From Bagarius yarrelli (lineage: Eukaryota > Chordata > Actinopteri > Siluriformes > Sisoridae): a stretch of DNA of 64,000 nucleotides. The number at the start of each line of letters is the position of its first letter. Position 1 is the stretch's first letter. The stretch spans positions 1,182,001 to 1,246,000 of the forward strand of contig VCAZ01000046.1 in assembly GCA_005784505.1 (NCBI GenBank), read 5' to 3'. The notes beneath the pieces are model-generated. The model worked only from the letters and a program-made list of their open reading frames with translations, searched no databases and was not told where the DNA came from. The position numbers were made by a program, and so were the translations under genes. Shown here piece by piece: positions 1-11,335 of this stretch.

Positions 1-561
1 TATGCGAACACATGAAGACCGCAATTCTTTCCTTCGCCTGCTCAGTGTCATTTCTCTTCAGGAAACTTCAAGTTCGTTTAAAAAAAAAAACCAAAAAAAA
101 AAAAAAACCCTTGAGATCTATATGTGCATGTGCGTGTGTGTAGTGTGTGTTTCCTATTCGTACTCTCATTCGAAACACCGTGAGCTGTTCAATTTTTTGC
201 CACTGAATTTTCCAGTCACCATGGAAGGTGTCTAATGTAGATGTATATCATTTGTGTAACTGTCTGTACACCTTCACAACGCCTTTTTTGTACTCTAAAG
301 CAGCTAAGCTGAACATCTGTCTTGAACAACATGAGACTTAAATCACACCACATGCAGCAACGCTCTCCTACAGGTATTGTCCAGAATTCTTTGTGGTTCA
401 TCCCTGTCAATGAAAAATTAACTATTATTATTGAGTAAAGTAAACTTAACAATAATGATGTATTAATCTGATTATGCTTGTGCTCATTAGCTTTGTGGTG
501 CAGTCAACACTGCCTTGGACAAAGGCAAACCATAACTAAACACATCACTGGTGAACACTCA
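1..561. other. Sequence upstream of sh2d7, no gene seen
   Basis: AT-rich sequence with A-runs near 79-107 and a short GT-rich stretch near 122-150. Short open frames here show no coding character. An AG at about 488 followed by a well-formed donor at 616 suggests that the part after 489 may be 5' UTR of the first sh2d7 exon. This is an inference from splice-like signals only. Confidence 0.4.
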
Positions 562-3500
562 ATGGAGCAGAAGAGGCGCTACAGGATCCGGACCTGCTTG
601 TTGTTTTGCATAAAGGTGAGCTTTCTGTGCTTTATAACTTATCAAGATAAGATGAGTAAAACAAACAATATAAAAAAACAATAATAACCTATGGAGTAAT
701 AATAACACAGCATGTGATGCTTGTAATTATGGACCTATCCTTTTTTAATTAATAGTTCATTAATAAGAAGTATTTTTTATAACCCAATTTATTTTTTTTT
801 GATTAGTAGGGTATGTTTAGAATAACCAATTAAGAACTATGGCCATAATAATATAATTTGTATTGTTAAACTTAATTTTATAAATTTAAGTACTAAATTA
901 ATTCACTATTTTATCTTTATGTAACTTATGACAATTTCGACGGACATACTGAGAAAAAGAACATCTATTTAACAACTGTAGTATAGTAAATTAAATATGC
1001 AATAATTACACTGGTGGATTATTTCTGGAGTTCCTTTATTCCTTTATAAGAATGTGAGGCTTTAGATCTATAATTTAAATTTCGGTTTAGGTTTTGTTTT
1101 AGAAAACTAAAACCAATATCCAGATTAGCCAAACTAGTGTCACTGTAGAGAAAGTAACCACACTGCCTTAATCAGTACAGGCAAGATAAACAGGAACAAA
1201 GGAGGTTTTCAGACTGCCGCAAGCTTTTTTTACAGCACCAGGCGGAAAGTAGTCAAATTAGGGCACCAGATCCATTCTAATGCTTAGGGAACTATGTGCT
1301 CAGTGCTCATGTTAAATCCTCTCCTCTGTTACTGTGTTCAGGATCGTGCAAAGATGGAACATATGCAGCCTGAAAACACGAAGAGCAAATTGAGAGAGTT
1401 GGCCCTTAAATGGTTCACCGAGACCCAGGCTCCTCTCATCCTCCACAACGGCAACTTTCCTGCTTGGTTCCAGGGCTTCATCAGCAGAAAGTAAGAAGTA
1501 CGAAGTGAAATTGATAGACAGGGAAACTTAGAGATAGTGCACGCTTTGTTAGTAAAAGCATTAAAAATATTGTTTAAAAAATTGTTTAACATCACAAAGT
1601 AATTTTAGACATATTCTAAAGTGGGTAATTAATGATGGGCAGGGGATTGATTTGAATTTTAAATAGATATAATTATTTTCATAAATGTAAACTCCGTACT
1701 CATAAGATATGTAAATGTGCTTGTTCTGCCAATTGCTGTGTTTGATATCTTCTAAATGTAGTATTTTTTATATCAAACAGCATCGAATGCAGCACTTTTT
1801 TTATTCGTATGCCAAAATGCTTGGTGTTTCAGCAACTTAGTCGTTAATGTAGTTTGAAAACTAAGAAAGATCTTTTTTGTTATATGTTTTGTTATAAATT
1901 ATGTTGTTTTCAAAATTTGTATTGACCTTTATTATACAGAGATGCAGAAGATCATCTAAGAGATAAAGAACTGGGCTGTTTCCTTATTCGCCTTAGCGAT
2001 AAAGCCACTGGATACATTTTGTCATATCGGTAAGTCCCGACATATCAACTGATCTCTCGCTTAGACCTCCTCTAACAGTAGACACTATTCAGTAAGATAA
2101 TGCTCCAAATTTCCACTGACTCTCCTGCTAGCTACATTTTCGAGTTCCCAAAACATTTTGTAAAATGATTTGCATTTCCTATTTGCAATGGAGAAAATGG
2201 GATCAGACCGAATAGGATCAATTTAAACGAAAGGATTCCTAATAACAAAAATGTGGTTTCTTTATTCAGAGGACGTGATCGGTGTCGGCATTTTGTCATC
2301 AACCAGAATAACGAGGGGCAGTTTATTGTGACAGGAGACACCGAAATGCATGATACACTCACCAGCCTGATCGAGTATTACAAGTCCAGTCCTATCGAAC
2401 CATTTGGAGAATATTTAACAGTGTCTTGTTTCGAGGTACAGTGCCTGACTTTTGAATAGCTTTAAAATGTTCTTTTGGTGTAAATGTAAAATATATCAAC
2501 AATTCTAAAACCACTGATTGAGTTGTGGTGTCTTTAATTATTTTGCAGTTACCTTCAAATGATCTGTACGATGTGGTACAGTTTGGGCCCAAGGTGACGC
2601 CAGGGGTTAGTGTGGAGGCAGTAAGAAAGATCTGGAACCAGCGGGTTGAACATACATCGCAGTCTCAGCAAGCTCCTGCCTTGCCACCCAAGACCACCGG
2701 AAACACACATGTATGTATAAAAAAATAGACGTATTTTAAATCAAATAACGACAAAATTGTATATTTTGTATAGCTACAATATTTATTATGTCATTTATTA
2801 TTAGTTAAAATGGTAATATAGTTTAAACATTTGTATACATTTGAATAAAAATATATATACAATTAGTTATTAATTTAGTTTCATACCTTACGCAGACCAT
2901 CCCTCCAGTTCCAAAAAGAAGTTCCCCAGTAAAGACAAGCTCCCTGGAGGAAAAATGCAGCTCAAGAACTAATGTACTCTATGCTCAGCTAGAACAGGCC
3001 AGGCCTCTGGAAAGCAGAGATAGTGACACTAGACCTCCAAGGGCAAGATACAGTGGAGCCATGCCAGTTTCAGGCCCACCAAATGTTACAGCCCAGGGAA
3101 TACCTGCACCGTCAGTGAAGGTCACAGTTTATTCAGAACTCAGCCTTTTAGACTGCAGGAGTAAATCACTCCCTCTACTTGACAATAACACAAGGAATGA
3201 GCGTTCATACAGGAATAACACCTTCACAGAAAGCCCACCTCCGCTGACCCAGAGAGAGAATGCGAAGAAAACCAGCAGTCATGAGGTGTCAAGCCACAGC
3301 CAGAGTCTGGATAAGCTAAGTGATCATTCGTTTTATCAGCTGGCTGGCAAGTCGGCCAAGCAAATAAACATGCAGCAGCAAAGAACGAGCAATTCTATGT
3401 ATGCTGAAGTGCCGTCTGAACCCAGGCCAAACCGTTTGCTCTTTGAGAACACTTATGAGCAAATTCCTGAATCAAGGTCAACTACCAACCTTAACGAGAA

Positions 3501-3924
3501 CTCTGTACAGGGAAACACATACGAGACACTAGAGGACTTCAAACCAAAGCCAAGCGAGTCAGTATGGGGCTTTAAGGTGAGTACATGGCTATCAAATGCA
3601 CATGGTAGTGACTGATACTGCTTGTGTGCATACACACGCTTGGTTTGTTAGGGTTACATATTTTTAAATTTATTTGAATCCCAACAATTTATTTTTTGGA
3701 TCCATCTGATAAATAAATTTTATCTTTTATTTTTTTTAGCTTTGACCTATTTATTTATTTAAAGTCAAAATAAATTATTGGGACCTCTATATCGTAAAAT
3801 TTGCATTTAGATGGCCAGATTCAATAATTAATAATTATTTTAACAATTAACAATAATAATAATTCCTTACTTTCTGCAGAGTGACATGTGGAAACGACTG
3901 CTCCCTGAAAACTGGAAGAAATGA
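562..3924 (+). CDS. sh2d7: SH2 domain-containing protein 7 (SH2D7-like adaptor)
   Basis: Exons: 562-615, 1342-1490, 1940-2029, 2270-2435, 2549-2710, 2896-3576, 3880-3924. All joins keep frame, giving about 448 residues (human is about 450). A single SH2 domain starts near WFQGFISRK and includes the FLIRLSD strand with the phosphotyrosine-binding Arg, then the GYILSYRG and CRHFVI blocks. ELALKWFTETQAP just before it is diagnostic of SH2D7. The long tail is poorly structured and carries several Tyr motifs (LYAQL, MYAEV, TYEQI, TYETL) that could be phosphorylated and bind other SH2 proteins, plus a PALPPK proline motif. It ends SDMWKRLLPENWKK. The start at 562 is chosen because exon 1 (18 codons) joins in frame; ATG 1354 in exon 2 is the alternative start and would give 426 residues. 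The family is thought to act as a cytoplasmic adaptor. Position beside cib2 matches human gene order. Confidence 0.88.
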
Positions 3925-4522
3925 AAGACTCTTCATCTGTTAAACCACCAGTTACACATAAACACACAAATCAAAAGAGTTACACACTAAACACAAAAGC
4001 AGCCCTGTTATTGATCTTATTAATATCAATGCTATTCTAAATACACTGAAATGCTAATATAATGTTATATTCTGATGTTCTTTACAGAAAATTGTTTCAA
4101 CTAGTGTACAAATATTTAAGTTTTAAATTGTATGTATTTATTAACTTAATGAAGATGTAGTTATCCTTGCATTTAACTTGCTTTCTATTGGTGTTTATTA
4201 AACCCTTGGATAAAATTAACAGAATTGTGTATTAATTTTGGTTACTTACTGAATGGCCTTTATGCTTTATTACTGTATTTTATTTAAATCCATGGCTCAC
4301 CAGACGACATTTAACATTATTCAGGATATTGGGTCTGCTAAATTTAAAACGTTACCTGATAACTTTATTACAGACAACTGAAGTGAACAGAGAATAAAAG
4401 AAAGTCTGGCAAACATATAACATTTTAGTAAAATGTAAATGTTTTTTTCTTTGTAATGATTTATATGCAGTAACAAGCAAAAAAGGACCATTTTAAAGAG
4501 ACAATCTGTTTTTTGATATCAG

Positions 4523-4561
<39 letters not shown>

Positions 4562-4690
4562 ATGAAATCAAATTTTTTTTTACACTTTGACCTTTTTAAT
4601 TCTCAGGTCTGAATTAATTATAATTGTATTTTAGTCTTTTTAATGTGTATTTAAAAAAAGTTGAATAAAGGTAAAAATGGCTTATTTGAC
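3925..4690. other. sh2d7 3' flank with a TG microsatellite
   Basis: AT-rich sequence with candidate polyadenylation signals AATAAA at 4393-4398 and 4664-4669. I cannot tell which one is used. A perfect (TG)n run lies at about 4530-4559. Confidence 0.5.
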
Positions 4691-6250
4691 TCAAGCTAAA
4701 TGTAAGACCCCAGAGCCTGTGGTGATCGAGACTGGCAGAAAGATTGATGTGGAGGTGGGGGAAGAGCCCTGAGTGAAGATGACTCCCTGCCTCACACTGT
4801 CATTAGCATGAGCACTGTAGCTGGTGGGTTGCAGTGAACCATAAATCTTCTGATAGGTGATACTATTAGTCATGACCAACGAGTGTGGGCTGAGCATTAT
4901 TCATGTGTCCCTACGGTGAGCGATGAGTGCTTTAAGTGTGAATCGCATGACATCCAGGATTTTTTAATTGCGTCCATACATGTTAGAAAAAAACAGTTCA
5001 CATCTGAAGCTGTGTATCGTGACTGTAGCTTATTATGAAATCAGAAAACAACTGTTATATGTACATGTGGAAACACTGAATTTGAGGGTGGTTCATATTG
5101 TGCAAAAGTCTGTTGAAAGAATAAGAAAACATTTACAGAAAGATGAGCTATACGAAAAAATGGAGGAAAATATATTTACATAATGTATATGCAGATATTA
5201 TCCTTACGCATTTTTGTAGAAATTATACAATGCTACAATCTTGCCATATAGTTCACGGCTTTAAGATGATACACATATGGAAATTAGAAGATAAAATAAT
5301 TCACAGTCTAAAAACTGACCTTGACTGCTAATCCTAACAGTCCATACAGCCTAACATAAAATTTTACACAATCATCATCTAAAGAACTGTCATCTGGTTT
5401 ATAGTCTTTATATTAGACAATAGTCTAATATCATATTAATATATTTAATAACACTAGAGACTAAATTGTTGTTTTCTGCACCTCATTCACTTTAAAAGTA
5501 AGCCCGATAAATGATTAATTAATATACATTTGTTTCCTTAAACCTGCTTTTTTACCAATCTAACTTTTATAATGTCTATTTTCTATTGGTTCTTTAGTAA
5601 TTGCTAAGCATTAAGCTATATGTAAAATTGAAATTTATGCAATTTTAAGATTTCACGTAAACTGTAATTTGACAACTGTACTAAAAGTTACGTATTTCCC
5701 AAAATGTTAACATTAAGCTGTATAAGAATCTGATAAAACCGTCCAATTAAAGCAACTATACATTCATTCTTTATACCATTAATCGAACCAAGAGTCATGG
5801 AAATGGGATTCTATCACAAAGACTCAGGTACAAAGTGTATACAACCACAATCTGGAAGTGTGCGCAACACTTTGCTTGTTACTGTGCGTAACCTGAGGTC
5901 AGCCCATTGTGATGAATACAGTCTTCATTAAGCTTTGCCAGCACATGATCTCACATCATTAACCATGACAGGCTAGCAGCTTGGAAATTTACAGTATGGT
6001 CTCAAATTACCAATAAATGCACTCTCAGTGACATGGCAATGAAAGAGGAAATCGATGAAAGCAAAATCAGTTATTTATATCTCTTCCAGTCTTTTCATGG
6101 GGTCTATAACACTAAATGCTGTACATCTTTGTCAGTCGCAGTAAATGTAACTGCGTAATTTAAACAAACTTTGAATATAAGAAAAAGCATTTACAATGCT
6201 TTGGAAATAATAACAATGGCGTGTATACTATTGTTGGGCTTTAGTTTATG
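4690..6250. other. Intergenic DNA, no gene; two GC-balanced unique patches
   Basis: No coding exon is recognised. Stretches at about 4700-4960 and 5860-6070 are more GC-balanced and more complex than the AT-rich surroundings and lack repeat hallmarks, so they could be conserved non-coding elements. The rest is ordinary AT-rich sequence. Confidence 0.35.
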
Positions 6251-6254
6251 TAGC

Positions 6255-6500
6255 AGAGTTCCTCAGACCTCCTGATGTAGTAGAGTCAAAAATCTCCCTA
6301 GTTTTGTAGATGTTCAGAGACAGGTTGTTGGCTCTACACTAGGCTGTTAGCTGTTGCACCTCCTCTCTGTATTCTGTCTAATTTTTCTTGCCCATGAGAC
6401 TCATCACGGTCACGCTATCTGCGAACTTATCAATGTGGTTTGAGCTGTGCATTGCTACACAGTTATGAGTCAGCTAAGCCAGCTTCCAGTCTGGACTATC
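6255..6500 (-). mobile_element. LINE reverse-transcriptase fossil (Rex1/CR1-like)
   Basis: Read on the minus strand, the sequence gives the order LTHNC, AMHSSNHI, then KFADS followed by YREEVQQLTA, stop, CRANNL. This is the C-terminal part of a non-LTR retrotransposon reverse transcriptase around the catalytic F-A-D-D box. The second Asp is replaced by Ser, and at least two in-frame stops are visible, so it is a dead fragment. The family name rests on remembered fish LINE sequences; Rex1/Babar of the CR1 group is the best fit. Confidence 0.65.
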
Positions 6501-8014
6501 TGAGGTCCTCCAGTTCAGGCTCAGCAAGGATCTGCTTGTCTATCAGGTGCTGGGGGATGATTGTGTTTACAGACTGTTTATTTATTGATGCAACTTAATT
6601 CCACAGATGTCATGTGGAATCATGTGTCTTATCATACAGATACACAATATGATATGTATCATGTCGTTTTTTTTACATTATGTGGGGACAACACTGATGC
6701 ATCTTCAAATTGCATCAGCAAATTTCTCCCACCTTTTTTTTTTTTTTTTTACTAAACACACGAAAACAATAAATAAAAAAATAAAAAAACAAGAAATAAA
6801 GATGTTGCTTTTCATTTTGCAGATTTCCATCTGTCAGGATAAATAATGTCACATAAGCGCTGAACTTCAGATAGTTCCAGTGTAACATTTGTATTAGGTA
6901 ACACACAGATTACTCCATATGTCTTATTTTTCTATATGCATGTATAGTGTATAGTATGTGTTATACTTTAAAACCTTTAAATAGAGAGTGTGCATGTAAC
7001 TCTAATGTAAATATATTAGTCAGTGAGCAGGAAGAGTGACGTAGTAACGGCAGAGCAAACAAAGGAGTACTGTGTGTAGTTCCTTTTTTTGTGTGCCAGT
7101 TTTGTAATTTGTAGGCAAAATATTTCAAAATAATGTTTTTCTGAATTAAGACTTTACTGATTTCTGTCCCATCCAACAAAATGAAAAAAAAAATTATATA
7201 TATTTTTTCCTTAAGCTGTTTTTTAAAATTCAAAGGTTATTCAGCTCTGCTCCATCCTTCGGATTTCGCAATGTTTAACCTGGATTAGAGGCTCGACACA
7301 AGCAGAGAAACATTGTGTGTATGAGTGAGTCCCTTACACTCTGCTTTGCACTTCAGGCTGATGAATCAATGCGCTTAATGGCTACTTTACAGTCCAGCAG
7401 GCTCGGTGACTGTATCAGACTCAAACAGAAGTCATCCTATTGGGGGATCTAAATCAGCAGCTGCTCCGGTTGAGAAGCGCAATTAATAAAGCCGCATCAT
7501 CAGCACTCGCCTCCTTCCCAGATTTTAACACAGGCCTCATAAAGGGAGCTGGATGTAAATGTAGCAGGGAATTAACTGCATATTAACAGGCTGCTTTTCA
7601 CTAATATGTGCACACTGCTGCACTCAGACGCTACACGCTACACTTTCTATATGACACTGTTTTATCAGTGTGAACCTGTAAAATGTTGAACTGGGTTTTT
7701 TTTTTTGATCTGACTATCACAACCACATATGTTTTTGGTGGTTATACTGTATGTGGTTTGTCCCCAAAATATTGCCACAAAATTAGAAGCTAGCCAATGT
7801 TTGTATTCTATAGCAATAAAAATGCCTTTTGCCGCTCCTTTCTTTTCTTAGTATTACAATTCCTTTAAACACGATAAAAGATCTTTATTTTACTTGGTCA
7901 AGGAACAAGCTTAAATATTATGCACAGAGCCTTAATGACCAGCACACAGAACACCTTCAAGATAATATGTAAATCTACACATTTAGTAAAAAAAAATATT
8001 GCCTAAAGAGGGAA
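6500..8014. other. Intergenic DNA with one GC-balanced unique patch
   Basis: A poly-T run lies at about 6727-6750, and AT-rich sequence follows. The block at about 7340-7620 is GC-balanced, non-repetitive and rich in homeodomain-like TAAT and GCATCATCAG-type words, unlike its flanks. It is a candidate conserved enhancer, unproven. No ORF with coding character is seen. Confidence 0.35.
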
Positions 8015-8201
8015 GCAATAGGGAAACAACTCAATATAAAATGTTTTGGGTAGCTGTTATAACGGCAATAGGGAAACAACTCAATATAAAATGTTTTGGG
8101 TAGTGTTATATAACGGCAATAGGGAAACAACTCAATATAAAATGTTTTGGGTAGCTGTTATAACGGCAATAGGGAAACAACTCAATATAAAATGTTTTGG
8201 G
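8015..8201. repeat. Four-copy minisatellite, period 50-51 bp
   Basis: Near-identical units begin at 8015, 8065, 8116 and 8166, each starting GCAATAGGGAAACAACTCAA and running to TTTTGGGT. Copies differ only by a small change in the TAGCTGTTATAACG linker; the last unit is cut short where unrelated sequence begins. The high identity implies recent expansion. Confidence 0.95.
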
Positions 8202-8221
8202 TCTGGAAATGCTTAGGTTGA

Positions 8222-8398
8222 TATTTACATTTGCCAGACGCCCTTATCCAGAGCAACTTACAATATTCCTTGTTATACAACTGAGGGTTAAGGGCCTTGC
8301 TCAGGGGCCCAGCAGTGGTGGCTTGGCAGAGCTGGGAATTGAACCCACAACCTTCGGGTTGGCAATCCAGCACCTTAACCATGAGCCACCACTTCCCA
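8222..8398 (-). repeat. tRNA-derived SINE, near full length
   Basis: The plus strand reads as the reverse of the family. It starts TTTGCCAGACGCCCTTATCC, passes the conserved core GGGCCTTGCTCAGGGGCCCA, and ends with the complement of a tRNA-like head (GAATTGAACCC, then TTAACCATGAGCCACCACTT). The same family recurs at 11140, 23598, 42104, 51140 and 56630. Pol III box-B-like sequence lies near 8335-8345 on the minus strand. It directly abuts the minisatellite at 8015-8201. Confidence 0.85.
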
Positions 8399-8399
8399 T

Positions 8400-9420
8400 A
8401 TTGATATACACTGTATTTAATTATGTTTCTTTTAATAGGTTGTATTTATTGTAGTTATTGTAGTTACTGTAATTGTAGTTATTATACGCAGTATAACTTA
8501 ACAGCTAAACCCAAAAGAGTCTGTTGTTTTAGGGAATAAATTTTGGCTACAAGTCTCATCCAGCATCTTTTTCTTGCCACATACACAGTGTTTACCTTAA
8601 CGACTTTAAATCCATTGTTACCCTGACCAATATAAAGTGCTTATGGAGGATGACTATGTAAATAATGGAACTCATGAATGAATAAATGAATCCATTTTGG
8701 AATCACATACAACCAGAGAAAATGTTCTATTAGACCCAATTTATAAAAAAAAAATCATAAAAATGGCTCCACCTAGAGCACATACACACACACTGCATGT
8801 TTAACCAGTTCGCTCTTTACCTTCTTGGTCTATTCTTTCCTTGCAAAAAAAAAATCCACCAAACAGCTAAAGCTTTTTTATGAATCACATTCAACTCTGT
8901 TCCTTTGAGTTGGGAGGAGCAAGTGGCTATAAATTATCCGTTCGGCTTATATAGCCAAGGACTAAGCCGTGTGCATCTCTGGGCTCAGATTTACCGCACT
9001 CCAGTGTGTGGGTATAATAATGCTTGTGAGTGCTGAGGCAGCACTGCTCCTAACAATCTCATTCAACTTAAAAAGTCATTACAGGTTATACAACAGGAGG
9101 TGTGGAGGAATGTTCTTTACTATATGAATGCTGCCTTGTGCTGGCTGTGCCTTGAGGTCTACCTAAGTTGCATACAGGGTTAAAGGCATGCAAGAGGTAA
9201 CGGTAGCAATAAGATGCGCTCAAGGTCATTTGGTGACAGTAGATTGAGTTGCAAATCAGTTGTTTAAAATCTATACAATAATACACAAGAGGATACATCA
9301 TATGGAAATAATCAATATGTAAATACTCAATAAAAGCTATACAAATTTATATGATTATTATGTTCTTGCTCAAGGTGTGGGAAAAAAATCAACAGTATGA
9401 AAAAGGTGCACTCAGTCAAC
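8400..9420. other. Intergenic DNA downstream of cib2
   Basis: AT-rich sequence with a few A-runs. Around 8920-8960 there is a TATAAAT and a CTTATATAGCC word resembling a serum-response CArG box, but no exon follows in either direction, so I do not call a promoter. Confidence 0.35.
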
Positions 9421-9436
9421 CAACAGCAGAAAACAT

Positions 9437-9442
9437 TTTATT
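9437..9442 (-). terminator. Candidate cib2 polyadenylation signal
   Basis: AATAAA on the minus strand, about 940 nt downstream of the cib2 stop codon at 10379-10381, followed by a GT-rich stretch. This would make a long 3' UTR for cib2. Closer AATAAA copies were not noticed in 9900-10378. Confidence 0.4.
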
Positions 9443-10378
9443 CAAAGTTAAGTTAATTTAAATGCCCTCTATGACACTAAAAAACATTAAGAGATTAAGA
9501 GGTGGCACTAACACACAGTAGGTACCACCGGAAAAAACAGAAACATAAAAGCACAATAAAAAAAAAGCATGGTTTTTAAATCGTTAAATGTAAGAAAAGA
9601 TGACAGAGCCCTTGGTACAACTGGAGAACAGTTTGATATGATTGTCTTCATGCTCCAGTCTTATAAGCAGTAAGACAACTAAGAGAATCTGATACAGCGA
9701 AAGCAATTTATAGCAGAGGGCAAAATGAACACAACTCATGCATTTCATGAAGAAAGATTGCATAGCTGTATAAAAGATAAGACTGTGATGCCAGTGCTGT
9801 GCTTTTAGCCCTCATTCTCTCTCTGTCTCTCTGTCTCTCTACATCCTGTATTTACACTCTCTTGCTTATCTTGTCTATCACTTCACAACAGCTTTCTGCA
9901 TTCTAAATAAGAGAAGACAACAAGAAGAGAGTATAAGATGTATTCATGGTGCCATGGACATTGTGTGGTAAAGAAACAAGCATAACCCCATATGTCCATA
10001 TTCCAGTAAAGTCTTTCTCGAATGCTCACAAAAAGGTTCAGCCGCCATTGTTATTATTTCCACTCTGAGAATCTGAGCCGACTGCAGAATCTTTCCAACA
10101 AGAAAAAAATACTCATGCATGTTCTCGGCATTTATCGTTCTGAAGTGTGCTTCCTCGGAAAACAAACAAAAGATATATATATTTTTTACAGAGCCAAAAA
10201 GATCCAAAATCCTGCTTGCCCAGTAAGTGAGTGCTGTTCAAACAGGGCCAAGAGAAAACTCTTCCGAGCTGTAGAGGACAGGCACTGCTATGCAATATGT
10301 ATCTGTCCCTGGTTTTCTAAGAAGGATTCAAGTTGCAGTCTGGGACTCCAAAGAATCGCTGTTGAAGAAGAAGCCCTC

Positions 10379-11304
10379 TCAGATTCGTATATGGAAAGTG
10401 CTGCATGAGAGAAAGAGAGGAAGAAGAAGAGTGAGAAGAAGATTAAGGAATTATAGATCAAGATGGATACCTTTTTATTAAAACTTTCATTAAATTTTCC
10501 TGAAGGCAGACAGCTGTGACATTTGGTAGCAATCATCAGACAGCATCCTGATTCAGAACAATGATAACAGCACAAAAAATAACTGAATTAAGTAACATAG
10601 ACCTTCAGTCTGTCACCGTTAGTGCTGACTCAGAAAATTCCAATTATCCATATGTCTGCCTATAAGACAGATATAATGGGATAAAAAGACAAATTGAAAC
10701 TAACTAAAAGGTGGGACAGATGGTATTTAATTACATATGCAGTGTGAATGACTTATTTATAATTCAATCACCTGTGATTTTAATACAATAAAATAAGAAT
10801 ATGGCTCTGTGTATAGCACTAAGATAGTGCGGTTGCAAAAATGCTAAAAGGATATATAGTAAAAATTTTAACACAAAATACAGAAAAAACACGGCACAAT
10901 AAACATTTGATCTAACATAAGTACAATGTACAGTTGTTACATTATTTGAATATATATTGTTAAATATAAAGACGTTTTAAATATTTAATTAAATGATTGT
11001 ACTTTTGAATTTATTTAAGTATTTTTTTTATTTATTTTTTATTTATCTTCACTACATGTAATTATTATCATGGTTACAGAGTAAACTAATTACATTACAT
11101 CACATTACGGAAGGATTGATAAATAGATGTAACATTGCATTTACCGCATTTGGTAGACACCTTTATCCAGAGTGACTTACATTTATCTCATTTATACAAC
11201 TGAGCAATTGGGGATTAAGGGCCTTGCTCAGGGGCCCAACAGTGTCAAATTAGTCATGTGGGAATCAAACCCTGATCTTCCAATTAGTAATATATATATA
11301 GCGC

Positions 11305-11335
<31 letters not shown>

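Noticed and set aside
8920..8965. TATA-like and CArG-like words as a promoter
   Set aside because: No exon or ORF lies downstream on either strand, so the words have no supported target.
10022..10408. 128-codon plus-strand open frame
   Set aside because: It lies antisense to the cib2 3' UTR and last exon and shows no recognisable domain.
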